A DNA stretch of 64,000 nucleotides, taken from contig JAUCBJ010007234.1 in assembly GCA_032718475.1 (NCBI GenBank), positions 26,099-90,098 of the forward strand, read 5' to 3'. Below, one piece after another: positions 10,949 to 22,558 of the stretch. This stretch comes from Nemertoderma westbladi (taxonomy: Eukaryota > Xenacoelomorpha > Nemertodermatida > Nemertodermatidae). Position numbers and translations under genes: made by a program. Position 1 is the first letter of the stretch. Every line of letters begins with the position of its first letter. A model generated the notes under the pieces. The model saw nothing but the letters and a program-made list of their open reading frames with translations, did no database searches and was not told the origin of the DNA.

Positions 10949-13383
10949 TAATCCATTATGATTGTTTTCTTGTAGGCCTAATGTCTATATAATTTGGATG
11001 CTCAGATCTTTGTTTCCATAGTTTTGCAGTTTTGTAATTCATAACACATAAAGTTACAATTACAGAATTACCGGTAGCAGATTTTTTATATGCTACTTTT
11101 TGATTTAGACAATGGTACCGGTACCGTCGGACAGAGGTATAACTGTATCACTGAATGAGGTATGATAGGCCTGCCTATTGCCTATGTCTAAGTGCCGATG
11201 CCAAACTATGCCAAACCCCTATCCCATTACAGTATCCCCCTAATGCTTCAAATAATTATTGGGGCAGTATTGCTATTGCATTGCATCAAGTATGTTTGTC
11301 AGTTGTTTTGACTACCGGTACCGGTAATTCAATTTATTATTATAATAATACCTGAATACTACAATACCAGAATACGTTCTCGGCACTGCTCGAGTTCTCG
11401 CTTAAAGTTTCGGTCCGCAGTGATATCGTATACAAGATGACCATTTATATTGGCCCATTATTAGCAGTATAATTAATTGTTTATAGTACCGGAAGGTCTA
11501 TATTGAAAATCACCATGTGGAGTGGCCACAAACCATCTCTGCATCTAGTCGTATTTAAACAGTTACCTGTAAATCGAAATTGAAATCATACGGTATATAT
11601 ATATAGCTGTATGTATAGTACTAGTAACCATAGTAACAGTAACCAAAATAATAGAAAGTAAGGCCTTTACAGAAGTAGTACGATACGGTATTATACAGAT
11701 ATATACAACTCATATGTTCCATAACGTGTACCCGTATCCCCTTCCTTTACCTACAGGCTAGTTAGCTGACCGGTAACTATTATCATCATTTTACTCTACT
11801 GCTCCATACTGTCATATTTATCTTATATTTGTTTGGGCTATTGCCAGATATCAGCTAAAGTTTGGGACTGTGGGTGCCACACGAACATCTGTTAAAAACT
11901 TACTTCGGTGTAGTTAATATTAATAGAGTGTGATTTATATGATATATATGGACGCGTTTGTTACGCACCAGTACGCGTCAGATAGTGGCGCGCATTGACC
12001 ACAATTGTAATAAAATAATCTTCGGCGTAATTTGGTAGCATATGAACAGATGCAATACCGGTAATTGTTTATTGTTTTGGTTACAAAAGGCCGACACAGT
12101 ATATAATCTGCTCTTTCCCATTAATGATTTAAATTAAATTAAGTTTCTAAACCCACTACTGTAAACACATTATTTGATGATTATTATATATTATTTGATG
12201 TGAAATTTGCGCCATTAACTCCTCCTATACGCTTATATAAATGTAAAGATGTGTGACGGGATGAGTGTGTGTGCTGCTCACTGGTGCAGATCGTAAATCG
12301 TTTTTAACAAATAATTTTTCAAACAAGTATGTAAACGTAGATATGATTTCCAGTATATTATCAACATACTTGTCACTAAAATAGCTTAACTTGCTTTATG
12401 TGATATTAATAATTAATTACAGTTAAATACTAAATTTCCATACATGTTTAATATTATTTACATATATATTTCAGTTCGTCGATTTTATATTGTATATCAA
12501 CGACAACATCACGATTTAGCCAATGGATATGACAATTTGCCTATTTAAATATTATGGGCATTAATCCGCCTAGTGAATTCCCCATTTTCCCCAGCTACGG
12601 TATGTATTTTTTAAATTAGAATAATCTACAGAATCATTTTTAATTTATATGTATTTTATTTTTATAGTTTTTACTTATGATTTATAGACATTCTGACAGT
12701 AAAATATTACCATACCATTGTCGGTCGATAACAGCACATTAAAATTTATTCTGATTAAATTCGTGGTATCAAATTACATAGCAGTATGATTCTGTTTTTA
12801 AATTGAATCCGGTATATATCTTTATTGAGAATATTAAAATATCACTATATTTGTTAGAATTAGTAGAATTATGATTTTGTTAATATCATTTTAATCTTAA
12901 ATTTACGTTAAAACAATATTATTTCCATCATCTGAATCCAAAATCTCGCTAATTTACTTTATAAATAATAAATACTAATAAATTTCATCCCTTCATTTTG
13001 TCTGAATGGTTTTTTTTGTTTACTTAATATTTCTATAATATTGTGTGCTATTAATACATTATATTAATTAATTCCAATTCAATTAGTACTTCACTATAAT
13101 TACGAACGAATACTAATTTTATTTAACATTAAAGAACAATTGAGTAAATTTGGTTTGATAGTTCTCGGATATCAAAAAAAGCCCCTAACCCTAAAAGAAT
13201 ATACAGTTGTAGCCTATTTACTACTATTACGTGTTTTGGGTGGTAAATATGTATATATATCAGATATTCGTAATAATAGGAGATATTCTAGATGATGTTA
13301 AAAATACATAACTACTGTAGTTCTTTTAGTTAATGACGAATATTCAGTTCAGATATTAAATTTAAAAAGGGTATATAATAAAT
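10949..13383. other. AT-rich intergenic DNA, no gene seen
   Basis: The first few hundred bases may be 3' UTR of the CDC42SE-like gene, though no AATAAA was seen nearby. The rest is AT-rich with TACCGGTA palindromes and short TA runs. No coding frame is supported. Confidence 0.4.
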
Positions 13384-13450
13384 TAATTTACATATATTTA
13401 AATTGGCTAAGTGCCAACATTGTAAATAATGCTTAAAGTAAAACACTAAG
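13384..13450. repeat. Fragment related to the 18.9-kb inverted-repeat element
   Basis: GGCTAAGTGCCAACATTGTA with flanking ATATATTTAAAT resembles the arms (GGCTAAGGGCCAACATTGTC) of the element at 18903-19185. Confidence 0.6.
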
Positions 13451-14141
13451 TGATATAACTAACACATAGTACTACTGTTCTGGGATTATTGGCATTGTTG
13501 GATACATAATTAACTTAACGAACTAGTTTGATAATTTGCACCAGTAATACAATTATACAGTTTAGATTAGAGATGAAACCAGTGGGGTTCGCCATCTAAT
13601 TTACGTAATAATTGTACGTTTTATATAATTAGTAATTATTGACGTCCCATTTTGTGGCGTTACGATTTTTATTTTTTAAATTTATAACTTTTGTTCATAA
13701 TTCATAATTACAAGTGGCGTTTATACTGCCGAACTGATTGTGTACGTACTTTACTAAATGTAAAACAATTATGTAGTCTCCCTCGATCTACCCTATAACG
13801 GTCTGGAAAAAATGTGAATTAACCCTGCCTGATATATTAGTTGGTGTCAGAAATATATTATAATTCTTAGTTATTTTATAAAATTATGATTGTAGGTGCT
13901 CTGTAGTAGTCAGTGTATAATTCGTAATTTCATAACATTTAATTTCATATCTATATATTTAATGGTATGATATTGAGTTGTATACTGTTCAGGGCTTTTG
14001 TAACATTTCGTTTTGAATATATATTATATTTGATTCATATACATTTTATTTATAAATCTATAAGGTTAATAATTTTAATAATATAATTGTATGGAGTTAA
14101 ATTAAAGCGTTATTTTTCTTTTTAATTCATAATCACAATCA
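13451..14141. other. AT-rich DNA, no gene seen
   Basis: Nothing recognised. Confidence 0.4.
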
Positions 14142-14790
14142 CTCACATAACTTATATTTACCGCTCGCACAACTTTATATCCACTCAAACAACTTTATAT
14201 GCCGTCTCGCTCACACAACTTTATTTGCCACTCACATAACTTATATTTACCGCTCGCACAACTTTATATCCACTCAAACAACTTTATATGCCGTCTCGCT
14301 CACACAACTTTATTTGCCACTCACATAACTTATATTTACCGCTCGCACAACTTTATATGCCTTATGCTGCCTCACTCTCACTACTTTATATACCACTCAG
14401 ACAAATTTATTCGCTGCTCACACAACTTTATATGCCTTATGCTACCTCACTCTCACAACTTTATATACCACTCACACAAATTTATTCGCTGCTCACACAA
14501 CTTTATGCTGCCTCACTCTCACAACTTTATATACCACTCAGACAAATTTATTCGCTGCTCACACAACTTTATATGCCTTATGCTACCTCACTCTCACAAC
14601 TTTATATACCACTCACACAAATTTATTCGCTGCTCACACAACTTTATGCTGCCTCACTCTCACAACTTTATATACCACTCAGACAAATTTATTCGCTGCT
14701 CACACAACTTTATATGCCTCCCCGCACACAAAACTCGCCGCTCACAAAACTTTATTCGCCGCTCACACAACTATATGTGACGCTCACAAT
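14142..14790. repeat. Composite minisatellite built on CTCACACAACTTTAT
   Basis: Units starting at 14142, 14231 and 14320 have an 89-bp period. From about 14356 the array changes to units of about 75 bp containing TATGCCTTATGCTGCCTCAC, then to shorter alternating forms. All share a CACACAACTTTAT core of 15-20 bp. Two plus frames stay open, giving artefact ORFs of 172-193 codons. Confidence 0.9.
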
Positions 14791-14806
14791 TAACTCGGAA
14801 ACATGA

Positions 14807-15453
14807 AGGGATGTGGGGAATTAATGCAAATCCCATCTCGTTGACTTAATTAATAACTCGTTGACAATGTTTACTATCAACGATTACATGTTGCAGTTTA
14901 ATTTTTTAGTGTAATCGGTTGTTACTTAGGTCGTTTTTCTTGGAGAAGCGTCAATATCAATCGATTTGTTTATTGCAACACTATGTATAGTATAGGCTTA
15001 GCGAAACGATACTTGTAATTAACAACATAAAGGATACAAATACTGCGTTACATTTTAAAATATTATGTTTAGCAGTGTTGTCTAATTAATACGAAAGAGT
15101 CATGAAAGGTACAGAAATTAATCCACTCATCAGTAATCGAATTTTTCAATGTGTAAACTCGACTGTAAAGTTCAAAATTTACTCGCCAATAAGTCATAAA
15201 GATTTATGTAGATTACGATTTATTGTTATGTAATTTTTATGTTAATATTTGCTAAGTAAGTAATAGTGTAGTTGTTAAAAATCGAAAAAATTTTGACATA
15301 TTAATTTGTATGCAATCATATTTAATTTTTTATTAGTAACTATTAAATATCGCTTGCGTACCAAATATAAATTATGTAGATTTTTATTCTTGAGGATCAA
15401 GAAAAATATATTAATTTTGACCAAGGATTATTTTATTACTCCATTTTTCTGAG
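14807..15453. other. AT-rich DNA, no gene seen
   Basis: Nothing recognised. Confidence 0.4.
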
Positions 15454-15850
15454 TTGCTACGCCGGGTTCACTGTGTCAAGTACCGGTACAATGCACACCA
15501 GACACTATATAACATTGGAGGTATCTCATTTGTTTCACCAAGCTTGACACTAGAACAAAGCCGCCTCCGCTTTGTAGGACATTGCTTTCGCCGTGAGGAC
15601 CAGCCAGTGCATAATCTTGTACTGTGGCAGCCTCATGGAGTGAATAAGCATGGTGGACAGCCCATGACTTTCTTGAGACGCATCTTAAAGGACACTGGCC
15701 TTGAAGATGCGGATGATCTAGCAAATGTCATGGGTGATAAGGAGTTGTGGCGGCGCGATTTTGTCGACAGGCCGGCACAGCATTCATGAAAATGCAGCTG
15801 CCTCAGAGATAAATATACCTCGGAGTAGGAAAGCCTCGGCTTCGTCTCGG
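15454..15850 (+). pseudogene. RTE-like LINE C-terminus, 5'-truncated copy
   Basis: One open frame to 15789 matches the C-terminal 110 residues of the LINE at 20-22 kb. It runs from LLRRVH against LLRAAL, through RLRFVGHCFRRED, to a final DRPAQHS. It is a closer relative of the 2490-2735 fragment than of the complete copy, so at least two LINE subfamilies are present. The 3' UTR (15790-15850) lacks the TAG trinucleotide tail seen at 20139. Confidence 0.8.
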
Positions 15851-16127
15851 ATAGTCGTCTACGCTCTACCGGAAACAACAAAACAACCGGGAAATAATTG
15901 CATGTTATCTAGCCCATGTTATAAAATAATATTCATTCCAGAACAATATTTATTTAACATGGGGTGAATCAGTCAGCTCGTAGTGGCAGAAACTAAAGTG
16001 GGTTGATTCTATTGGTTGTCTGGCAACTGGAGTAGCCTGCTGACGATTGGGGAAGCCTCATCATGTGTGGGCTGGGCTTCCATCCAATACTATATCTTGT
16101 ACTGTGTAACTGTGGGGCGAGCCACGA
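15851..16127. other. No gene seen; shared 40-bp word
   Basis: AATATTCATTCCAGAACA near 15927 recurs at about 17787 with similar flanks, marking an unnamed dispersed repeat. Confidence 0.4.
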
Positions 16128-16320
16128 AGTGAGTGAGCCTTAGCGTAGGGGTCCCATTAATCAACCTGTCGTTCTGTCGCGTTTTTTTTCAGTATTTTAT
16201 TTTAAACGTTAATAACTCGGCCAATCCTTGATGAAATCTATCCAAACTTGGTACACATGTTGTTTGGCAAAAGTTTGAAAATTTTCCAAGTAGAATTTGC
16301 GTGGGGCCTTCGTGCAGCAT
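16128..16320. repeat. Relative of the 8971-9260 MITE-like repeat
   Basis: Starts AGTGAGTGAGCCTTAGCG, contains TAATAACTCGGCCAATCC and ends with GGGGCCTTCGTGCAGCAT. That end is the inverted form of words near 9262 and 17690. Confidence 0.6.
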
Positions 16321-16689
16321 CAGTGTAACTGTTATTGCAGTTATAATAAATTTATTTATCCAAATTTAAAATGCGTTAAATTATTATTACTGTAGGATAA
16401 ATCAGCTGGGTTTCTGACAAATTTTGCAATACATTGGGGCTGTCTGCCAATCTGCATGTACCATGTGTACCGGTACTGTCAGGCTGTACTCAATCCCTGA
16501 ATCGAGAATCCTGCAATCAGTCAATACTGCAATACTGGTCAGTCGGTACCATACACTGCAGACATGCCATATGTAATCTAATTAAACATGGCCCCGGCAA
16601 CCCTTGCGGTGATTATAGTTTAGGCCTAATTAGCCCAGTACCGGCACCGGTAATAATAATATAATAGTTTAGATAGTTACCGCTAATCA
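16321..16689. other. No gene seen
   Basis: Several TACCGGT palindromes; no supported frame. Confidence 0.4.
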
Positions 16690-16857
16690 TTCAGTCATTG
16701 GCACGGTGCACCGTATTGCTGTACTGCCGTTGTAGTGCGCACCGTAGGTACCACCCTACTACCGGCACCGGCTCACCGGTGGCAACTAGCACTTCAGCAC
16801 TTGCACAGCAACAGCACTACCGGCGATACACAGGTTGAAATTTATGTAGAGTTTGCT
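16690..16857 (-). repeat. LTR-like fragment related to the copia 5' LTR
   Basis: On the minus strand it starts TGTTGAGCAAACTCTACATA and continues AATTTCAACCTG. The first 32 bases match the start of the LTR at 23719 (one mismatch). The remainder does not align clearly, so the inner boundary is a guess. Confidence 0.45.
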
Positions 16858-16980
16858 CAACAGTACAGATATGAAATAGTTATCTAAATTATATATATTA
16901 CTATTGACAAGTATTGAAATATATACCGTTATTCGTGTTATCAGTATTTGCAACATCTGACATTGAAGAGGTGAGAGAAG

Positions 16981-17439
16981 ATGAATACCGGCACTCAACA
17001 AAACCAACGCTTATCACAGGTCGGTATGGTTACCTCGAAACCGGCGCGACTGTCCACTCGAATACAACTTCAAAACACAAACGCCAACAATAAACTGAAA
17101 GCGAATCGAACGTCTTCAGAAGAATCTGTCATTGGGACGAAGAAAAGGAAGCCGAAACCACGGGAATGGACCACAGCTAAGATTGAATGCTCCCATTGTC
17201 AGAGTTCCTGGACCGAAATTGAAACACCAATTGCCGATGGGCTTGATCTCTCAAACCAAAACTTCCTCTGCAGGGTTTGCGCGGCAGTAAAGATTGATAG
17301 TCTGGAAGCTGGCATCCCTAGGTATTATTATTATAAAGAGCGTCAGCCTGCGTTTAATAAATATATTTTAATACAAAACAGGTCGAACGCAAAGAGGCTT
17401 ATAATGAAGACGAGTACTGCATTGATTATATTCCTATAA
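16981..17439 (+). CDS. Unidentified ORF with paired CxxC motifs
   Basis: 152 codons from a genuine ATG. The first half is basic and low in hydrophobics (KKRKPKPREW). The second holds CSHC and, 23 residues later, CRVC, a spacing suggesting a zinc ribbon or treble-clef fold. After about residue 115 the sequence (IPRYYYYKERQ) looks non-coding, and a GT follows a plausible exon end near 17321. It could be a first exon of a host gene or an ORF1-type zinc-finger protein of a LINE. I do not recognise the family. Confidence 0.35.
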   Translation: MNTGTQQNQRLSQVGMVTSKPARLSTRIQLQNTNANNKLKANRTSSEESVIGTKKRKPKPREWTTAKIECSHCQSSWTEIETPIADGLDLSNQNFLCRVCAAVKIDSLEAGIPRYYYYKERQPAFNKYILIQNRSNAKRLIMKTSTALIIFL

Positions 17440-17982
17440 ACCACCTGGCTTTACATATTGAACGTGCGTTTGGAAATAAGTTCGTGCTACCCTTCCGTGG
17501 GTGGTAGATGTCGCGGTTATGTATTGGTGGGTGGGGGAGGGGGGGGGGGGGGGTGCAGATTAAAAGGGGTGAACACGTACTGTCCCCCTTTCTTTGATTA
17601 ATTGCTGGTGTGGGTTAATCTCTCATAACCTGATTTTGTGATCCAGTCCACAATTTAATTTGTATCTCATAACTGGGCCTCGTGCTGCGCGAAGGCCCCA
17701 CGAACGTGTACAATGTTAAGAATACCAGTAAAACATTAAAATAGGAGGGCTGCTTAGTAGTCAACGGTAGCAGCAGCAGATGTCGTAAATATTCATTCCA
17801 GAACATGTATTTATTAAACTTGGGGGTGTATACGGTTGGGTGCAATCTTCGCCCGAGGGGAACTTCGGCCGCAAGGCAATCTTCGTCCGCTAGCAACCTG
17901 CGCCCAATACGATTTGTGTTAGTAACCATTTTAGATACCAATTGAGGGAATGGAGCAGGTTACAGAGACGGCTTTTTCTAAT
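17440..17982. other. No gene seen; poly-G and dispersed repeats
   Basis: A run of 15 G lies at 17539-17553. The word TGCTGCGCGAAGGCCCCACG near 17690 and AATATTCATTCCAGAACA near 17787 belong to dispersed repeats seen elsewhere in the window. Confidence 0.5.
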
Positions 17983-18252
17983 TGTACATTACAACCTCGA
18001 GTTCAACTCAATTAAATTATAATACATGTAGCTGTTGGTGGTGGTCGCGTATAGCAATAATGCAATAATAATTAAATGTTAATAAAGTGACGCGTGTGAT
18101 GTACTGTGTAGTAGGTATATCAGCTGTAATAGCTTGAAAGATGTAAGTACAGAATATTATACCAATATAGAAAAGAAGGAGACAATTAAATTTGCACACT
18201 AAAATGATTTCAATTATTTTCTCTTGTGTAGAACCAAGGAAAGTTCTTACAT
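17983..18252 (+). repeat. Gypsy 5' LTR
   Basis: Starts TGTACATTACAACC and ends CTTACA before TTGGTAAAACGG, a possible primer-binding site. The first 150 bp align with 41480-41655, and the GATGTAAGTACA stretch aligns with 42127-42138. The end point is inferred from the CA and the following TGG. Confidence 0.7.
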
Positions 18253-18902
18253 TGGTAAAACGGAACAATTAAATTGATTTATTAATAATTTACATTACTT
18301 TTAAAATTGTAAATCTTAATATCAATTAAATTTTGTTTATAATATATTGCATACTCTCACGACCAGATGTTTGCAATGCCTTCAAAGAAATCGGAAATAA
18401 TTGATGCACTGAAGTTGGAAAACCCATCGACTGTGGAACTGGTCCTGAAAAAGATAGTTCCGACGTCAACAGAACCTCTCCAACAACAACAACATCAAGA
18501 GCCAAAAACACCAATAAAGGTACGTCTTCTCGAATTTTTTCCAAAAGATGCTCGTGTATGGTTCCAACAAGTCGAGGCTAAATGTAAATGATACCTTTGA
18601 AACAATCAAACAAAACATAATCACACACCTAGCTAAAAGCGACGATGAACGCCTGCGTCAATTGCTCGCTTAACAAACCCTTGGAGACAGAAAGCCATCT
18701 GCTGCTTTGCGTCAGATGCAAAGATTGGCCCATGGAAATGACCAAGTAATCCGATTGCGATTTCTAGAAATCCTACCTGAAACTGAAAGATTAAACGTTG
18801 AGATGGTACGGCAGGCCGACATTAGTGGTTGTTTGTTCATCATAAGAAATATAATCGAAATATTCTGGACGATGATGAAAATGTGTAACTTGTTCGTTTC
18901 GT

Positions 18903-19185
18903 TGATTATTATATTATATTAAAATATTGATGCATATAATTATAAAGTAACAAAATATATTTCAATGGCTAAGGGCCAACATTGTCAATAATCCTAAAAC
19001 AGTAATACTACTATTTTATTATGATATAACTCTGTAAATACCTATAAAATTGAGATGTGATTGTATGATAATATAATAATACCATTATTGACCATGATAT
19101 TGACAATGTTGGCCCTTAGCCATTGAAATATATTTTGTTACTTTATAATTATATGCATCAATATTTTAATATAATATAATAATCA
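18903..19185. mobile_element. 283-bp inverted-repeat MITE in gypsy gag
   Basis: Arms of about 85 bp are nearly perfect inverted copies. They contain ATATTTCAATGGCTAAGGGC on the left and GCCCTTAGCCATTGAAATAT on the right. There is no coding capacity. A diverged relative lies at 13384. Confidence 0.85.
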
Positions 19186-19187
19186 TA

Positions 19188-19424
19188 AGAAATATAATTA
19201 ACCGCTGGGGACTCCCCTGAATACTAAACAAGTTAGAGTTTACCGATCGAACATTTATTGAACATTGGAACATTTATTATGTAACTAAATTGTAACAATG
19301 TAACGTGTAAATATTAATTTGAATTAATTTGATACCTTGATAAAGGGCCGAGTGCCAGAAATCGATCAGTAAACTCTAACTTGTTTAGTATTCAGGGGAG
19401 TCCCCAGCGGTTAATTATATTTCT
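19188..19424. mobile_element. 237-bp inverted-repeat MITE adjoining the previous one
   Basis: Arms of about 65 bp: AGAAATATAATTAACCGCTG and GGGGACTCCCCTGAATACTA on the left, inverted on the right up to TTAATTATATTTCT. Unrelated to the 18.9-kb element. The word ATAAGAAATATAAT also occurs at about 18841, so the gag sequence here may be partly duplicated. Confidence 0.85.
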
Positions 19425-19920
19425 CATGATGAAACTGTAAGCATCGCACTGACCAGCTTGTCTGACCTCGGTTTAGATTGACTAGCTGAAATAGCAGACA
19501 AGATGGTGGAACAGCGAGAGCTCAAAACCCAACATCAGGCCAAACAGCTGCCTGTGAGATTACACATGTGCAGATATTAATAGCATTCTAGAATCACAGA
19601 GAATGCTACAACAATCCCATCAACTCCTGGTTGATCAAATGTCACAAATTACTGCTCGAATGATGGAGTTATCTTGTAAAAGGATGGAGGTCACTTCTCA
19701 CGATCTAGAACACGTTGTCAGTATCAGCCTTCTAACTCAAACTGCAAATTTAGAAACAACAAACCATCTAATCACCAGTGAAACGGGAGCACTCTGCCAT
19801 AGGTGCGGCTCTTGGTAGAGTTAGAGCCATATACGTCGCATGGATCATCAAAACGATCGCCTAAAAACTCTAATACATAGCTACAGTACAATGCGGTTTT
19901 TAAAACTCCGTTATGCGATG

Positions 19921-20138
19921 AACCAATTCTGCACCCTGTTGAACATTTCATTACAACAACTGGCGCCCCATGTTATGCACGCCCACGCCGTTTATCTAGG
20001 GACAAGTAAACAACAATAAAGAAAGAATTTTAAAGTACTCCAAGATACTGGCACGATAATTCGCACAGAATCACCACGGGCTTCGCCTGTACATGTCGCC
20101 TACAAACCGGATGGCTCAATAAGACCATGTGGTGATTA
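19921..20138 (+). pseudogene. Gypsy reverse transcriptase, N-terminal part
   Basis: The frame reads HPVEHFITTTGAP...ARPRRLS, then ASPVHVAYKPDGSIRPCGDY, the hallmark entry to gypsy RT. One stop lies in between. It is cut by the RTE-like LINE and resumes at 22412. Confidence 0.85.
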
Positions 20139-22399
20139 CTACTACTACTAGGTCGAGCGAACTCGGACAGTGGAAATGAGATCCTTCCAGGCTTCCCGAT
20201 TCTCCATAGTTGTCGCAATTTCGTTTCTCCCAAGTTCAGTATCCCTTTCAAGTTGATCTATATATGTTATGGCCGGTCGTCCACGACTACGCTTTCCATG
20301 AGTTGGTTGCCAGAGATGTAGATCTGGTATGACCTCATCTTTACTTCGCCAGCAGTGCCCACTGAATCTTAATCTGCGTTCACGGAGGGTGGTTGATACA
20401 GGTGGTATTGTACCATAAAGCTCGGCGTTTGTCATGTGTTGTCTCCAGCTGATGTTTAGGGCTGCCCTTAGTAGTCTTGTGTAGCAACCATCTATTCGTT
20501 GTTCAAGTGATTTAGTCAGTGTCCAGGTCTCACCCCCGTATAAAAATACACTTTCCACTGTGGCTCGAAAGAACTTAGTCTTCAGGTGCCTGGAGAGATC
20601 TGATTTCCAGATGGTATCCATTTTTGATAGAGCTACCCAAGCCTTTGCTTTCCTAACTTCTATGTCCTTTTTGCTACTCTCTATCCATGATCCAAGGTAC
20701 TGGAAGTCATCAACCTTCCTTAGTTGATTATTATCAATGGTTGTCAAGTTCCCATCAACATTAAAGGTCATGAATTCGGTCTTTGTAGCATTTATATGCA
20801 ATCCAACCTCCTTAGCAGCCCTCTCCACTTTATTTAGTAGAAGCTGTGCATCTGCTAGCGTATTAGAGAGCAGGGCGATGTCATCCGCAAAGTCGGTGTC
20901 TGTGACTGTAGTTGCCGGATATCTACTACTTCTGCGTTCTTGAAGTGTGAATCCCAGATCTTCACCCTTTGTGGCCGTCCTCATTGCGTAATCCAGCACA
21001 ATTACAAATAGTAATGGTGCTAATGTGTCACCTTGCAGTACGCCAGCCAGGATTGAGAAAAACTCAGTTTCACCATCTGGTGAGAGTACCTGCGCTTCTG
21101 TGTCACAATATAACAATCCAATGCCAGCAACAATTACTTCTGGTATTCCATAAGCTCTTAGGATTTCAAGCATTTTACCTCTATGGATGGAGTCGAATGC
21201 CTTCTTGAAGTCCACAAAAGTCATGACTGCGGGGAGATTCTTTGACTTAATTCCTTCAATCAGTCTCCGTAGTGCAAGTATCTGAGCTATTGTTGATCTA
21301 CTTGGTCGAAATCCGTTTTGGCTCTTACGCAGTAGTTTCTCTATGTGAGGCCTAATCCTATATAGAATCATTTTATTGTATATTTTGGCAGCTACCACAA
21401 GCAGACAGATCCCACGATAGTTTGTTGGTATGCCGAGGTCTCCTTTCTTGGGGAGAGGCTTTAGTTGACCTTTAGTCCAAATTGGTGGTGGCTTTTCCCC
21501 TTTTAACATCCGGTTGCAAACATTCAATAATGGTCTGTTTAGCACTCCGGTTTTCCATACCTCCGCTGGGATTTCATCTAATCCACTCGCTTTATTATTG
21601 GACATGCTTTTAATGCTTCTTTGGAGTTCGGCAGGTGTGAAGTCCCCTGTTTCTATAGGTAGTGTCTTGTCATATATTTTCCTTGTAGGGCTGACCTCGA
21701 TGTTTGGTGGCTGCCCAAGCAAGTTGCTGAAGTGATTTTTCCACTTCCCAACACGTTCTTCAGGACTATCGGCTTTGAGGCGCCCCTTTGCACAACTTTT
21801 CCGACCAGATACCTCATTTACAGTTTGCCAGGTAAGTCTTGATTGTTGCTGTATGTGAGCAGTTGTAATTGCTTCAGTTTTATCCTGTATGTACTTTTCC
21901 TGGCTGATGTTGTAGGCCAATTTAAGATCGTCCTTAGCTTTCTCAACCTTGTTAATGTTTTCAGTTGTTGGTTGTTCGGTTTTAACTTTGTAGGCTATCT
22001 TAAGATCTTCTCTCTTACAAGTAACCTCAGAGTTTTGCCATGGCACATACTGTTTTCGTTTGGGTTTCTGGGGGATATGCCTCTTAGCTGATTCCTTGTG
22101 GGCTGTTATTATATTCTGGTATATTGAATCGGTGGATTGGTCTTCATCCATTGACTGAAGTGCTTCAAAGCGGTTTTGAACTTCTACTGTATAAGCATCC
22201 TTTACAGCATTGTCAGTTCTGAGTTTCTCCCAGTCATAGTTGATTTGCTTGCTTGTCCTGGGTTTGCTGGCTCTCAAACTGAGTCTTATCTCTGCAGTCA
22301 CAATTCTGTGGTCCGAACCAATTAGGTTGAACGAGCTGTATGCCTCGCAGTTGATCATGCTGTTTCTCCACTTTTTGTTTATAAGGATGTAAAATAACG
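20139..22399 (-). mobile_element. RTE-like LINE, 5'-truncated, TSD of 12 bp
   Basis: Inserted in gypsy RT and flanked by ATGTGGTGATTA at 20127-20138 and 22400-22411. On the minus strand it ends with a TAG trinucleotide tail (20139-20150), as RTE-type LINEs do, after a short 3' UTR. It is truncated at the 5' end inside the endonuclease. A single long ORF fills it. Confidence 0.9.
20148..22399 (-). CDS. LINE endonuclease (C-term)-reverse transcriptase ORF
   Basis: The element's part of one open frame of about 750 codons has no internal stop. The first residues are the end of an AP-type endonuclease (SSFNLIGSDHRIV, with the SDH catalytic motif). A linker of about 200 residues follows, then RT blocks: PLPKKGD, TNYRGICLL, NGFRPSRST, DFKKAFDSI, GVLQGDTLAPLLF and the catalytic FADD. 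Block YLGSWI and a C-terminal RLRFSGHCWR region follow, without an obvious RNase H. The start is lost through 5' truncation. Intact RT with an open frame suggests recent activity. Its function would be target-primed reverse transcription; this copy cannot move itself without the full endonuclease. Confidence 0.9.
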
Positions 22400-22411
22400 A
22401 TGTGGTGATTA

Positions 22412-22464
22412 TCAACAACTAAATCGACAGACAAAACCTGACAGATATCCTATGCCTCATATAG
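22412..22464 (+). pseudogene. Gypsy RT fragment between insertions
   Basis: Directly after the LINE's 12-bp duplication the gypsy RT frame resumes: QQLNRQTKPDRYPMPHI is the block expected after CGDY. It stops at 22464, where the next insertion begins with a TATAG flank. The same TATAG precedes the resumed gypsy sequence at 39310-39314. Confidence 0.8.
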
Positions 22465-22528
22465 CATATCATCAGCTGGCCGGATTAATGATTTGGCGGC
22501 CCGGATGCACTTTTGACTTTTTCACTAG

Positions 22529-22558
22529 CCCCCCCCCCCCCCCCCCCCCCCCCCCCCC
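22529..22558. repeat. Poly-C run, 30 bases
   Basis: Uninterrupted run; its true length is uncertain in any assembly. Confidence 0.95.

Larger units (their letters stand above)
18367..19818 (+). pseudogene. Gypsy gag, broken
   Basis: Starts at an ATG 115 bp after the LTR. The segment LEFFPKDARVWFQQVEAKC is the N-terminal capsid block. Across a stop it continues with DERLRQLLA and LGDRKPSAALRQMQRLA, the conserved block of metazoan gypsy Gag. The frame is interrupted by two inverted-repeat elements (18903-19185, 19188-19424). It resumes as LTSLSDLGLD and ADKMVEQREL and ends with a partial zinc knuckle (CHRCGSW). Several internal stops are present. Confidence 0.75.

Noticed and set aside
14199-14806. 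Two overlapping plus-strand ORFs with SHNFI repeats
   Set aside because: Generated by the minisatellite; no coding signal.
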